A DNA stretch of 64,000 nucleotides from Eleftheria terrae (lineage in GTDB: Bacteria; Pseudomonadota; Gammaproteobacteria; Burkholderiales; Burkholderiaceae_C). Under the pieces are notes generated by a model that ran no database searches, was not told the DNA's origin, and was given only the letters and a program-made list of their open reading frames with translations. Shown piece by piece: positions 34,725 to 43,763 of this stretch (position 1 is the first letter of the stretch; every line of letters begins with the position of its first letter). Location of the stretch: assembly GCF_030419005.1 (NCBI RefSeq), contig NZ_CP106951.1:620001-684000 (forward strand), written 5' to 3'. A program made the translations under genes and the position numbers.

Positions 34725-35357
34725 TCAGAGCTTGGGAATGCGCAAGGTCTTGCTGATCATGGCCGTTCCGGACAAGGCGAACATCAGCACCAGCGGATGC
34801 AGCTCCCAGGGGCCCAGCGCCAGCACACCTCCCCACAGGCCGTCGCCCAGCGCTGCCTGCGACGCGGCAATGGCCAGGACCAGGGTCAGCAGCAGGCTGG
34901 TCGGAATGGGCGTGCCCTCGAAATACGCCACCTTGTCGCTGCCGGCGGACAGGCTCTCGGCCGTGACGTTGAAGCGCGCCAGCCGGCTGACGCCACAGCA
35001 GACGAAGTAGACCAGGACCAGCACATCCCAGCCGCCTTGCATCCCGGCCGCGAAGCCGAGCGTCGCGGGACCGACACCGAAGGACACCACGTCCGCCAGC
35101 GAGTCGAGCTCGCGTCCGAGCGCCGAGTGCGCCTGGCGCCAGCGCGCAATGCGGCCGTCGAGCACGTCGAAGACCAGCGCCAAGGGCCCGAGGGCCAGCG
35201 CCAGGTAGAACTGCTGCAGCGAGCCGCTGGCCATGTAGGCCATCGCCAGGAAGATGCTGCCCATGCCACACGCTGCATTGGCCAGCGTGAAGAAGTCGGC
35301 CAGGTGGAAGCCGCGAAGCATCGAGAAGTGCTTGACGGGCTGGTCAGTGCGATTCAT
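34725..35357 (-). CDS. pssA: CDP-diacylglycerol-serine O-phosphatidyltransferase-like protein
   Basis: 210 residues with about six hydrophobic segments. The CDP-alcohol phosphatidyltransferase signature D-G-x2-A-R-x8-G-x3-D-x3-D is complete: VLDGRIARWRQ, then LGRELDSLADVVSFG. It begins SMLRGFHLADFFTLANAACG, typical of the PssA subfamily that makes phosphatidylserine from CDP-diacylglycerol and serine at the inner membrane. It stands alone, flanked by long non-coding gaps, whereas housekeeping pssA in this group usually sits with ilv or psd genes. It may therefore be a second copy for another alcohol acceptor. Confidence 0.82.
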   Translation of the reverse strand: MNRTDQPVKHFSMLRGFHLADFFTLANAACGMGSIFLAMAYMASGSLQQFYLALALGPLALVFDVLDGRIARWRQAHSALGRELDSLADVVSFGVGPATLGFAAGMQGGWDVLVLVYFVCCGVSRLARFNVTAESLSAGSDKVAYFEGTPIPTSLLLTLVLAIAASQAALGDGLWGGVLALGPWELHPLVLMFALSGTAMISKTLRIPKL

Positions 35358-36033
35358 TCGTCATATCCCTTGGTAGGCAACCGCTGAAGTGCAAGGACCG
35401 GTCCTTGCGCCGGCCCACGCACCGCCTCGTGTCGCATGGGATGGTAGCCGGTCCGCGCGCGACGCCTGGCACGGCATGCCGAGGCCCGACAGCCGCAGCT
35501 GGCAGCGACAACCGCCGACCCGGGCGCCGGCAGCGCTTCGCAGGTGCGCTCGGCTCGACCAGGGCAGTCAGCGCCCGGTGCTTGCGTACATCGGCGGCCC
35601 CGCCGGCCCTGGCCCTCGCCCTGCCGTGGGAAGCGACACGGCGGTGATTCGAAACCCTGGCGGCCCTTCCTCGTCGGCTGGGGCGCCCTCTGCGTCGCGT
35701 GCCGGTCCGCGCTGCGCAAGAAGCACCGGCGGCAAGCAACTGCGGGCCAAGTACCGCGGCTTGCATCTTCGCCATCCGCCGGGACCGGCTGGCTCGCGAG
35801 TTGACAGATTGTTGCCCATCGGGGACCCCGCGGAGCCGTTCTTAGTGTGGAATCACTTCCTTTGCATGAAGCAAAGAGGTTTGCAACTGTTCTATCCTGC
35901 AGTTGTTCTACCCTTTGGGGCATCGCACAGTGCCAGCGCAAATCCGTATCACTGCCGGCGCGCCCGCCGCGCGGCCGTGTCGCACGCGGCGGGATGGGGC
36001 CGTGGCGGGGGAACCCGCAAGGAGGAACAAGAG
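35358..36033. other. long leader/intergenic region with AT-rich core
   Basis: 676 bases between divergent genes. The part up to about 35840 holds only shadow frames. From 35845 to 35930 it becomes AT-rich: a small hairpin CTTTGC-ATGAA-GCAAAG (35860-35876) and two direct copies of GTTCTA(T/C)CC (35889-35897 and 35905-35913) next to TTGCAA at 35881. This is the likely promoter region of the methyltransferase gene, whose own ribosome site AAGGAGGAA precedes its ATG. Confidence 0.45.
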
Positions 36034-36846
36034 ATGACATGGACCGACACGATGCACCAGGCGATCGAGCGCCTCGCGATGGCGCCCGGCTTGCGCTCGG
36101 CAGCCGAGCGGGCCTACTGGCGGCGCTTCTCGAACAATGTCGAGGCCAACCTCTTCCATGGTGTGTTCGACAGCGCCGCGGACGCGGTGGCCAGCGCTCC
36201 GCCCAGCCGCCCACTGGGCTATGACAATGCGGATTCGGCCAACCTGGCCTACCTCAGCCGCATCTATCCCACCGACTATGCCGCACTGTTCTGGCTTGCC
36301 AACTCGCTGGCCGGCGGCATGCGCTCGGTCTTCGATCTCGGCGGACATGTGGGCATCAAGTACTACGCCTTCCGCCGTGCCATCGCCTACCCGCCCGAGT
36401 TGAAGTGGATGGTGTGTGACGTGCCGGCCGTCGTCACCCGAGGCCGGGAGCTGGCCAGGGAGCGCGACGGCGAACGTTGCCTGCACTTCACCGACGAGTA
36501 CAGCCATGCCAGCGGTTTCGACGTGCTCTATGCCTCCGGCAGCCTGCAGTACCTGCCGCTGACGCTGGCGGAGTTGATCACCGGCCTGCCGGTGCGCCCT
36601 CGCCGACTGGTCGTCAACCTCACGCCCATCCATCCTTCGCGGTCCTTCTACACCCTCAACAGCATCGGCACGGCCTTCTGCCCTTATCGGGTGCAGTCGC
36701 GCGATGATTTCCTCGACGGCGTGATCGGCTGCGGCTACGAGAAGCGCGATGAATGGGAGAACACCGGCAAGACCATGCGCATTCCCTTCCATGAGGGATA
36801 TGACGTGGATCACTACTCGGGCTACTGCTTCGATCTGCGCGCCTGA
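36034..36846 (+). CDS. SAM-dependent methyltransferase, TIGR04325 family
   Basis: 270 residues from an ATG with AAGGAGGAA upstream. The central Rossmann motif I is SVFDLGGHVGIKYYAFRRAI, followed by WMVCDVPAVVTRGRELA (motif II acidic site) and VLYASGSLQYLPLTL. C-terminal GYDVDHYSGYCFDLR. This matches the TIGR04325 group, often found in polysaccharide or surface-structure loci, target unknown. Here it is isolated, with a long upstream region suggesting specific control. Confidence 0.8.
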   Translation: MTWTDTMHQAIERLAMAPGLRSAAERAYWRRFSNNVEANLFHGVFDSAADAVASAPPSRPLGYDNADSANLAYLSRIYPTDYAALFWLANSLAGGMRSVFDLGGHVGIKYYAFRRAIAYPPELKWMVCDVPAVVTRGRELARERDGERCLHFTDEYSHASGFDVLYASGSLQYLPLTLAELITGLPVRPRRLVVNLTPIHPSRSFYTLNSIGTAFCPYRVQSRDDFLDGVIGCGYEKRDEWENTGKTMRIPFHEGYDVDHYSGYCFDLRA

Positions 36847-37053
36847 GCGGGGCTGGCGCGCGAGCCGACGCTCACCTTTCTACATCCCTTTGCAATTTCT
36901 ACGCACGCCTTCTTGTTGCGGTCATACAGTCCGGCACGTTGCCGGTGACCTGCTGGGACCGTAGGTTCCGCGGCTCACCGGTCGAGGTGCCGGTGCCACA
37001 GTGCGCCGTGCGAGCCAGGGGCGCGCGTCGTCACGCGCACAAGGGGCAGGAGC

Positions 37054-37545
37054 ATGAGAGAAGGCTTGGCTGCGGTCATGCAGAAGCAGCGCCACCGGCT
37101 TGAGGTGGCGCAGGCGCACTTGCGCGGTCGCCGCACCCGGCTGAAGAACATGGAGATGGCCATCGCCGGCCTGGAGGCGGAAAGCCGCGAAGTGCTGGCC
37201 GTCACACAGTTGTGGGAGCAACGCTGGCGCGAGGCGGCCGAGCGTGGCGGCCTCGGCCTGGAGCATCCCGCCTGGACCGAGCCGCGCGCCCAACTCGCCG
37301 CCTGGCAGGACCAGCTGCGCGAACTGCGCCACGAACTCATGGCCAAGTACTGCCAGGCGCAACGCGAGGAGATCGAGGCGGCGGCCGAGGTGGGTGGCAT
37401 GGCGGCGCGCCTGCAGCGCCTGGAAGATGCGCTGGCCCGGTTGCGCCTCAGGCACCGGGGCCGGGTGCATGCCTACCAGGAAGAGCAGGCGATGCATGCG
37501 CTGGCCCTCCGTCGCTGGGCAGAGCGCCGGCACCGGCTGCCCTGA
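37054..37545 (+). CDS. coiled-coil hypothetical protein (163 aa)
   Basis: 163 residues, almost entirely long charged helices (for example QAHLRGRRTRLKNMEMAIAG and LQRLEDALARLRLRHRGR), rich in Arg, Glu, Leu and Ala with heptad spacing. Cytoplasmic. Length and style resemble FliJ or type III secretion YscO-like chaperones, but no flagellar or secretion gene is near, so that remains a guess. It has its own upstream gap of 207 bases and precedes the YcaQ-like gene by 63 bases. Confidence 0.55.
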   Translation: MREGLAAVMQKQRHRLEVAQAHLRGRRTRLKNMEMAIAGLEAESREVLAVTQLWEQRWREAAERGGLGLEHPAWTEPRAQLAAWQDQLRELRHELMAKYCQAQREEIEAAAEVGGMAARLQRLEDALARLRLRHRGRVHAYQEEQAMHALALRRWAERRHRLP

Positions 37546-37608
37546 ATCGACCTCGCGTGCAGCCTGTACGGCGCTGCACGGATTTCGAAATCGCGACATC
37601 ATTCGTCG

Positions 37609-38709
37609 ATGCCCGCTATCACCCTCGACACCCTGCGACGATATGCCGTCACCCGCACCCTCTTCACCCCCACGACGCTGCTGCGCGCGGTCGGCCGGCT
37701 GGGGTTCGTTCAGGCCGACCCGATCCGGGCGCCAGCCCGCGCGCAGGACCTGATCCTGCGGCACCGCGTCACGGGCTACCGGGTGGGCGACCTGGAGCGG
37801 CGCTATCCGCGGCTGGCCCTCGAGGAAGATTGCTTCGTCAACTATGGCTTCCTGCCGCGTGAGCACCTGGGGCTGATGCACCCGCGGGTGGCCAGGCGTC
37901 CCTGGGATGAAGACACGCACCGCCGTGCGGCCGAGGTGCTCGCCTTCGTGCGGGAGCGGCGCCGGGTCCATCCGCGCGAGGTCGAGGCCCGCTTTGCGCA
38001 TGGCCGCATCACCAACTACTGGGGCGGCACCAGCGCCGCCACCACTCACCTGCTCGACGGCATGCATTACCGCGGCCTGCTGCGAGTGGCGCGGCGGGAC
38101 AAGGGCATCCGCGTCTACGAAGCGATCGAGCATCCGGTGGCGGACGACAGTCCCGCCGCCCAGGCCGAGCGGGCGGCGGCACTCGTGGACCTGGTGGTGC
38201 GCACCTATGCACCGCTGCCGGTGCGCAGCCTGTCCACCGCCGTGCTGATGCTGGATTACGGGGCGCCGCACCTGGCAGCGCCGGTGCGCGCGGCCCTGCG
38301 CCTGGCACGGGAGCGGCTGTCCAGCACCGAGATCGACGGTGTGGCCTGGTACTGGCCGGCGGACGAGAAGCCGGGGTCGTCGCGCTACCAGCCGGATGAC
38401 GAGGTGCGGCTGCTGGCGCCGTTCGACCCGGTGGTCTGGGACCGCAACCGCTTCGAGCGGCTGTGGGGCTGGACCTATCGCTTCGAAGCCTACACGCCGG
38501 CGGCCCGGCGCCGGCTCGGGTACTACGCCCTGCCCCTGCTCTGGCGCGAGCATGTCATCGGCTGGGGCAATCTGTCCTTGCAACCGGACGGCCGGCTGGC
38601 GACTTCGCTGGGCTACATCGCTGGCGAGGCGCCACGCGATCCGGCCTTTGGCCGGGCACTGGAAGCGGAACTCGAGCGCGTGCGCGGCTTTCTCGGCGCA
38701 GCCGGCTGA
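37609..38709 (+). CDS. YcaQ/AlkZ-type winged-helix DNA glycosylase-like protein
   Basis: 366 residues of the HTH_42 / YcaQ family, whose members remove bulky alkylated bases and unhook interstrand crosslinks. The N-terminal winged helix is followed by the proposed catalytic Q-x-D in FVQADPIRAPARAQDLIL (about residue 35). Further landmarks are NYGFLPRE, NYWGG, the GIRVYEAIEH strand and the C-terminal LLAPFDPVVWDRNRFERLWGWTYRFEAYTP block typical of the family. The Q-x-D form is the E. coli YcaQ-like rather than the antibiotic self-resistance Q-x-Q form, from memory. Unlinked to a biosynthetic cluster here. Confidence 0.82.
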   Translation: MPAITLDTLRRYAVTRTLFTPTTLLRAVGRLGFVQADPIRAPARAQDLILRHRVTGYRVGDLERRYPRLALEEDCFVNYGFLPREHLGLMHPRVARRPWDEDTHRRAAEVLAFVRERRRVHPREVEARFAHGRITNYWGGTSAATTHLLDGMHYRGLLRVARRDKGIRVYEAIEHPVADDSPAAQAERAAALVDLVVRTYAPLPVRSLSTAVLMLDYGAPHLAAPVRAALRLARERLSSTEIDGVAWYWPADEKPGSSRYQPDDEVRLLAPFDPVVWDRNRFERLWGWTYRFEAYTPAARRRLGYYALPLLWREHVIGWGNLSLQPDGRLATSLGYIAGEAPRDPAFGRALEAELERVRGFLGAAG

Positions 38710-38857
38710 CCGGCCGTCCGCCGCGCCGAGCCGGTGGCCCACCGGACGCACCAAGGCGGCCGGGGATCCGGCGAGGCCAGCACGCTGCTTGGCGGCCATC
38801 TGCCGACGGCCGGCAGCCGGGGCCAGGTGTGGCACCGCGGCCAGCCCTGCAGAGCGC

Positions 38858-39604
38858 TCAGGCACGGCGGGTCTGTGCCAGGTTGGTGGCGATGAACGAC
38901 CAGTTCAGCAGCCGGTCGAACACCGCCTCGGCATAGGCGGGGCGCCGGTTCTGGTAGTCGAGGTAGTAGGCATGCTCCCAGACGTCGAGCACCGCCAGCG
39001 GCTGTGCATCGCCGAGCGCGATGGGGCTGTCGGCATTCGGCGCCTGGAGGAGCTCCAGCCGGCCGGAACCCGCGTTTTGTACCAGCCACAGCCAGCCCGA
39101 ACCGAACAGGCCGGTGGCCGCCTTCACGAACTGCCCCCCGAAGGCATCGAAGGAACCGAAGGAATCCTCCAGCGGCTTGAGCACCTCGCGGGGCGGCTTG
39201 CCGCCGCCCCGGGGACTGAGGCTGTGCCAGAAGAAGCTGTGGTTCCAGTCCTGCGCGGCGTTGTTGTAGATGGCACGCTCGCTGGGCTGGTTGGCGCTGG
39301 CCCGCACGATCTTCTCCAGCGGCTGCCCTTCGTAGGCGGTGCCGCGGATCGCCTTGGCCAGATTCTCGGCATAGGCGCGGTGGTGCTTGTCGTAGTGGAA
39401 ACCGATGGTGCGGGCCGAGATCACCGGTTCCAGCGCAGCGCGCTCCCAGGGCAGCGGCCGCAGGCGGACCGCCGGCGCATTGCCCGCGGAAGCGGCCGGG
39501 GCGGCCGGGGCGGGGGCGGCGCAGACGTGCTCGCCGAGCGGCAGGCTCAGGCTGGCAGCGCCGAGGGCGAGCAAGCGCCGGCGATCGGTGTCAATGTCTT
39601 GCAT
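38858..39604 (-). CDS. sodB: exported superoxide dismutase, iron type
   Basis: 248 residues. An N-terminal TDRRRLLALGAASL segment followed by an Ala/Pro-rich linker looks like a twin-arginine export signal, unusual for SodB. The mature domain has all four metal ligands: His in FHYDKHHRAY, His in AAQDWNHSFFW, and Asp and His in LDVWEHAYYLDYQ. The AAQ-x-WNH motif with Gln before the Trp marks the Fe (or cambialistic) type. Removes superoxide, here probably in the periplasm. The start at 39604 includes the signal. Confidence 0.88.
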   Translation of the reverse strand: MQDIDTDRRRLLALGAASLSLPLGEHVCAAPAPAAPAASAGNAPAVRLRPLPWERAALEPVISARTIGFHYDKHHRAYAENLAKAIRGTAYEGQPLEKIVRASANQPSERAIYNNAAQDWNHSFFWHSLSPRGGGKPPREVLKPLEDSFGSFDAFGGQFVKAATGLFGSGWLWLVQNAGSGRLELLQAPNADSPIALGDAQPLAVLDVWEHAYYLDYQNRRPAYAEAVFDRLLNWSFIATNLAQTRRA

Positions 39605-39789
39605 GGTGTGTAGCCTTTGGGTGGGGCGGGGAATCGGATGGCGGCGGGACGATGCACCGCCCCCGTGCAGGCAGGGTCGGGCCCGTCCGATTCTTCCCGA
39701 TGTGTGCCGCTCCACCGCCTCGCAAACTACACAGTCCCTGTTGGCTGTGCCCGGCGGCATGCGCGCCGGGCCGAGGCGCCGGCCCCGCG

Positions 39790-40335
39790 CTAGGCGGTGG
39801 GCTGGCCCAGGCGCGCCAGTCGGCCGGCCTCGACGATCTCGATCCAGTACCCGTCGGGGTCCTTGATGAAGGCCACGTCCTTCATCTTGCCCTGCTCCGG
39901 TCGCTTGACGTAGGCCACCTGGTTGTCGTCGAACCAGCGCACCGCGGCATCGAGGTCGGGCACCGAGAAGCAGATGTGACCGAAGCCTTGCGGCTGCGCG
40001 TTGCCGTCGTGGTACTTGAAGTCGGCGTCGGCCTCGGTGCCCCAGTTGTGCGTGAGCTCCAGCACGCCGCGCTGCGAGAAGGTCCAGGCGGTGCGGGCCG
40101 AGCTGTCTTCGGGCGCGGCCGTTGTGTCTTCCGGGCGGGCGAGGAAATACAGCGAGAACGTCATCTCGGGGAAATCCAGCCGGCGCAGCAGGCGCAGGCC
40201 CAGCACCCGGGTGTAGAAGTCGAGCGCCACGGCAGGGTCCTTGACGCGCAGCATGGTGTGATTGAACACGAAACCGCGGGTCGCCTCGGGCGGTTCGGCA
40301 CAGACGCCGGGCTGGGTTTCGGTGGAGAAGCTCAT
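39790..40335 (-). CDS. gloA: lactoylglutathione lyase (glyoxalase I)
   Basis: 181 residues. Converts the methylglyoxal-glutathione hemithioacetal to S-lactoylglutathione. Metal ligands are seen as His in VFNHTMLRVKD, Glu in GVLELTHNWG, His in GFGHICFSVPD and Glu in DGYWIEIVE. Internal DFYTRVLGLRLLRRLDFPEM is the family's substrate-loop block. The ATG at 40335 begins MSFSTE and gives the normal length. Confidence 0.94.
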   Translation of the reverse strand: MSFSTETQPGVCAEPPEATRGFVFNHTMLRVKDPAVALDFYTRVLGLRLLRRLDFPEMTFSLYFLARPEDTTAAPEDSSARTAWTFSQRGVLELTHNWGTEADADFKYHDGNAQPQGFGHICFSVPDLDAAVRWFDDNQVAYVKRPEQGKMKDVAFIKDPDGYWIEIVEAGRLARLGQPTA

Positions 40336-40781
40336 GAACGGACTCCTTGTGCGAGCTCGGTGGATACGCAGGGCTGATGCCACCTTGCACCGACGTCGAG
40401 GCTCCACCGCGGAAGCCCGGCCGCCGTCCCGGCAAGGCCGCGCATCGGCGGTGGTGAAGCGCTCGAATCACCACAGCGGCTCATGCCGCGTTCGCCCAGC
40501 AGGGCGCGTGCAACGGCCCGGCTCGGCCATGGCCGGCAAAGAGGGTGGCGACGGGCGGTGGAAGGCCGCCGTGCCAGGTCCGCCAGAGGGCGCCAGCACA
40601 GGGCCTTGTGCATTCAGCGCCGCTAGTTTCTCACCATCGGATGACGCCTGCTGCCGCGGGGGGGCCTGTTCAGCTCTTGCTCAGGAAGCGGCAGGCCAGG
40701 CAAGCCGCGGGGCCGGCCCGCAGGCGGCGGTCGCCCGTGGCGGCTTGGGCGGTGCCGCCCGCGGCTTCCACCGGGGGCCGG
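40336..40781. other. gene-free stretch
   Basis: About 446 bases with no supported gene. Frames present are Arg/Pro-rich shadows on both strands. No repeat, RNA gene or definite promoter is recognised. Confidence 0.55.
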
Positions 40782-41822
40782 TCAGACCTCCAGCATCACC
40801 GCGGCATGGTCGGACTCATCGATGCCCACCGCGATCTGCAGGGACGCCTGCGTGCCGGCCGGCACCAGCGCGTAGTCGAGCGTGCCGCCACTGCGTTGCG
40901 TCGGCGGCAAGCGCTTGTTCAGGGTGCGCCCGCGCAGCAGGCTGCTCCTGAACTCGGTGGTCTGGCCGGCCGGCAAGGCCGGGGGCGGCACGATGCTCAC
41001 GGTGGTGCCGAGCGCCATCGGCGTGTTGTGCTGCGCCAGGTAGGCCTGGAGCTCCTCGCAGTCGCAGTTCATGTCGCCGATGGCGACGGCCTGCCGGCCC
41101 TGGCCGGTCTGCTGCACGATGAGGTTCGCGAGCTGCTGCACGGTGTCCCGGCCGCCGCTGGCAAAGGCCGGTGCATGCACCGCGTAGATCACCGAGCCGC
41201 CGACCTCGATCTCCACGATCTCGCGCTGGGCGCTGGCCACAGTCACCTGGTGGAAGGTGCACTGCAGCGGCATGCGGGAGTAGATCAGGTAGTTGCGATG
41301 GTTCTGCGCAACGTCGCGCGCATGGCAGTACGGGTACTTGGCGACCAGCGGCACGAGGTGCTCAGACAACTGCTGCTGTGCGGCGTTCATGCCGGCAACC
41401 GGGTTGTAGTGGCCGGTGGCTACGATCGCGTCGCCGATGCTGGCCATGCTGGTGGCACTGCGGGCCAGCTGGTCGGCGCGTGCAGTGAAGTTGACGCCGC
41501 GCCGCGTTCTCGTGGTGTTGGCCTGCAGCAGGGCGACACCGTTGTCGTAGTCGGTCTGCATTTGCCCGGTCAGCTGGGCGCGCGGGCTGAAATCCGGCGC
41601 ATAGTGGTCGATCAGGACGTTGCGCTTGAGCTCCTCGATCTCGCACAAGGCCATCGACTCATTGGTCACCTCACAAAAGATGACGATGTCGCAGTTCAGA
41701 GCGGCCGCCTGGGCGGCGATGCTTTGGCCGGCTGCGCCGTGTTCACGGCTGAGGACGTTTTTTGTCTGAACGTTCCAAAAAAGAATCTGCAAGTCGAGCT
41801 CCAGGGAATCGCGTCCCGGCAC
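40782..41822 (-). CDS. endonuclease/exonuclease/phosphatase (EEP) family protein
   Basis: 346 residues, no signal peptide. Blocks of the EEP fold are LQILFWNVQTKN with the catalytic Asn, CDIVIFCEVTNESM with the metal Glu, VIYAVHAPAFA with a His, AIGDMNCDCEEL with Asp and Asn, GTLDYALV and SDHAAVMLEV with the final Asp-His. All catalytic positions are kept. The family includes DNases, sphingomyelinases and phosphatases; the substrate cannot be told. The gene's start lies in a locally AT-rich patch (about 41750-41790), unlike its neighbours, which could hint at acquisition. Confidence 0.8.
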   Translation of the reverse strand: MPGRDSLELDLQILFWNVQTKNVLSREHGAAGQSIAAQAAALNCDIVIFCEVTNESMALCEIEELKRNVLIDHYAPDFSPRAQLTGQMQTDYDNGVALLQANTTRTRRGVNFTARADQLARSATSMASIGDAIVATGHYNPVAGMNAAQQQLSEHLVPLVAKYPYCHARDVAQNHRNYLIYSRMPLQCTFHQVTVASAQREIVEIEVGGSVIYAVHAPAFASGGRDTVQQLANLIVQQTGQGRQAVAIGDMNCDCEELQAYLAQHNTPMALGTTVSIVPPPALPAGQTTEFRSSLLRGRTLNKRLPPTQRSGGTLDYALVPAGTQASLQIAVGIDESDHAAVMLEV

Positions 41823-42100
41823 GCGGGCGCCTCACGGCAGGCAGCGCGCGCCCATGCCGGGGGCCTTGGGCGACAGCTGTCGAATGCGGCGCATTTGACG
41901 GGGGCCCGTGCCTAGGGTCAATCCCTAACTATTGAAACGCTGAAGTAGATTGAAACGACCCGTGTCCCGGTGCCCGGTTCGCCGTCGGTGCGGTGCCCCG
42001 GCGCGCCGCCCTCAACCCCGCCGCCGGTCGGCCGATATCCCAGCAGGGCCGGTCCGGACTTCGGCGGCCCTGCCACGACCCTCCTCCCCTCGCAAGGCGC

Positions 42101-43585
42101 ATGTCTGCTTCGAACCGACTTCCCGTCTGGTGGCTGGCCGCACTGACCTGTGGCGCCATGCTGCCGGCTGCCTTGTGGCTGGCCGGCGGACCGCTCTCCG
42201 GCGGACTCGGCTGGTGCCTGCCGGCCGCGGCGGCCGCCACGCTGGCCGGACTCGCGCTGGAGGGCCGGCGCGCCCGGCGTCAGGCCGGCGCGCTGCAGGC
42301 CCGCCTGCAGCAGGAGCTGCGGCTGTGCCGCGAGCGGGTGCGCGACCTGCAGGCGGTGGCCGACGCGGTGCCGGCCCAGATCGCCCATATCGACCGGCAC
42401 GAGCGGGCGGTGTTCGTCAATGCGCGGGTCGCCCGGGTCTATGGCTGGGACCCGCAGGCCCTGATCGGCCGGTCGATGCGCGAGGTCTTCGGTGACACCG
42501 AGTACGGCCGGCTGCAGCCCATGGTGCGCCAGGCGCTGGCAGGCCAGGCCGTCAGTTTCGAGCACTGCGCACAGCGGCACGGCCAGGATCGTTATGCGCA
42601 GGTGGAGTACATCCCCGACATCGATGCCAGCGGGCAGGTCGGCGGCTTTTTCGTGATGGTCTCGGATGTCACGCAGCGCAAGCGCGCGGAGCTGCTGCAC
42701 CAGCAAAGCGAGGAACGGCTGCGCACCATCACCGGCAACCTGCCGATGCTGATTTCCTACCTTGACCATGAACTGCGGGTGCGCTTCTGCAACGACACCT
42801 TCAAGCAGTGGTTCGGCACGCCAGCCTCGGCCGTCCTCGGCGTGCCGGTGGCGCAGGCGCTCGGGCCCCAGCTGATGGCCCAGGTGGGTGACGCGCTGGC
42901 GCGCGCCGCCCGCGGCGAGCGGGTGGAGCTGGAGCACACCGCCCGCTCGCGCCGGGGCCTGCTGCACTTGCATGCCACCTATGTGCCGCACCTGGCCGAC
43001 GACGGCAGCGTGATCGGCGTCTACACGCTGTCCACCGACGTCACCGCGCTCAAGGAGTCGCAGCAGCAGCTGAACCGGCTGGCGATGCTCGACGCCCTCA
43101 CCGGCTTGCCGAACCGCCGCAGCTTCCACGAGCGCCTGCGCGAGAGCATGGCCCGCGCGGTCGAGACCGGGGCACCGATGGCCTTGATGTTCCTCGATGT
43201 GGATCATTTCAAGTCCATCAACGACCTGCGTGGCCATGCGGTGGGCGATGCGGTGCTGCAGGGCTTTGCGGCACGGGTGCATGCCGGCGTGCGCCGCAGC
43301 GACATGGTGGCGCGGCTCGGTGGCGACGAATTCGTCGTGGTGCTCGACGGCCTGGCCGATGCCAGCGAGGCCGACCGCATCGCCGACAAGATCGTGAAGG
43401 CGGTGTGTGCCCAGCCCATCGAGGTGCCGGGCGGCCCGGTGGCTGTCACCACCAGCCTGGGGCTGGCGGTGTTCGACGGGCAGGACGCCAGCGAAGCCGC
43501 GCTGATGGCTCGCGCCGATGCTGCGCTGTATGCCGCCAAGAAGGCCGGCCGCGACGGCTGGTGCCTCGCCGCACCGGCGGCCTGA
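42101..43585 (+). CDS. PAS-PAS-GGDEF diguanylate cyclase
   Basis: 494 residues: two hydrophobic segments at about 9-50 (membrane anchor), a short coiled coil, two PAS domains (about 80-205 and 210-330) and a GGDEF domain. The cyclase half-site RLGGDEFVVVL is canonical, and the product-inhibition site RRSD sits 5 residues before it. Makes cyclic di-GMP from two GTP, with the PAS domains sensing an unknown signal. No EAL domain. Start at 42101 preferred; the longer frame to 41993 lacks a ribosome site. Confidence 0.9.
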   Translation: MSASNRLPVWWLAALTCGAMLPAALWLAGGPLSGGLGWCLPAAAAATLAGLALEGRRARRQAGALQARLQQELRLCRERVRDLQAVADAVPAQIAHIDRHERAVFVNARVARVYGWDPQALIGRSMREVFGDTEYGRLQPMVRQALAGQAVSFEHCAQRHGQDRYAQVEYIPDIDASGQVGGFFVMVSDVTQRKRAELLHQQSEERLRTITGNLPMLISYLDHELRVRFCNDTFKQWFGTPASAVLGVPVAQALGPQLMAQVGDALARAARGERVELEHTARSRRGLLHLHATYVPHLADDGSVIGVYTLSTDVTALKESQQQLNRLAMLDALTGLPNRRSFHERLRESMARAVETGAPMALMFLDVDHFKSINDLRGHAVGDAVLQGFAARVHAGVRRSDMVARLGGDEFVVVLDGLADASEADRIADKIVKAVCAQPIEVPGGPVAVTTSLGLAVFDGQDASEAALMARADAALYAAKKAGRDGWCLAAPAA

Positions 43586-43763
43586 GGACCCGCGCGGCGG
43601 GCCCTGCCCGGCGGCCAGCCGCCATGCACCGCGATGCCGGCCTGCAGGACGCGGCCGGCACCCTGGTCCGCTTTCGTTGGGATCGCCCGCTCTGCCTGCC
43701 GCCGGCTTCGACCGGGAGGTGCGCCGTCCCGGCCGACGCTCGGCCAGCGGCGGCGCAGCGCGC

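Noticed and set aside
33963..35387. Plus-strand 474-codon open frame over the gene-free stretch and pssA
   Set aside because: No ribosome site, Arg/Ala/Pro-rich, overlaps pssA antisense, no recognisable domain.
37054..37545. Type III secretion YscO or FliJ assignment for the coiled-coil protein
   Set aside because: Only general helical composition supports it; no secretion or flagellar gene is in the window.
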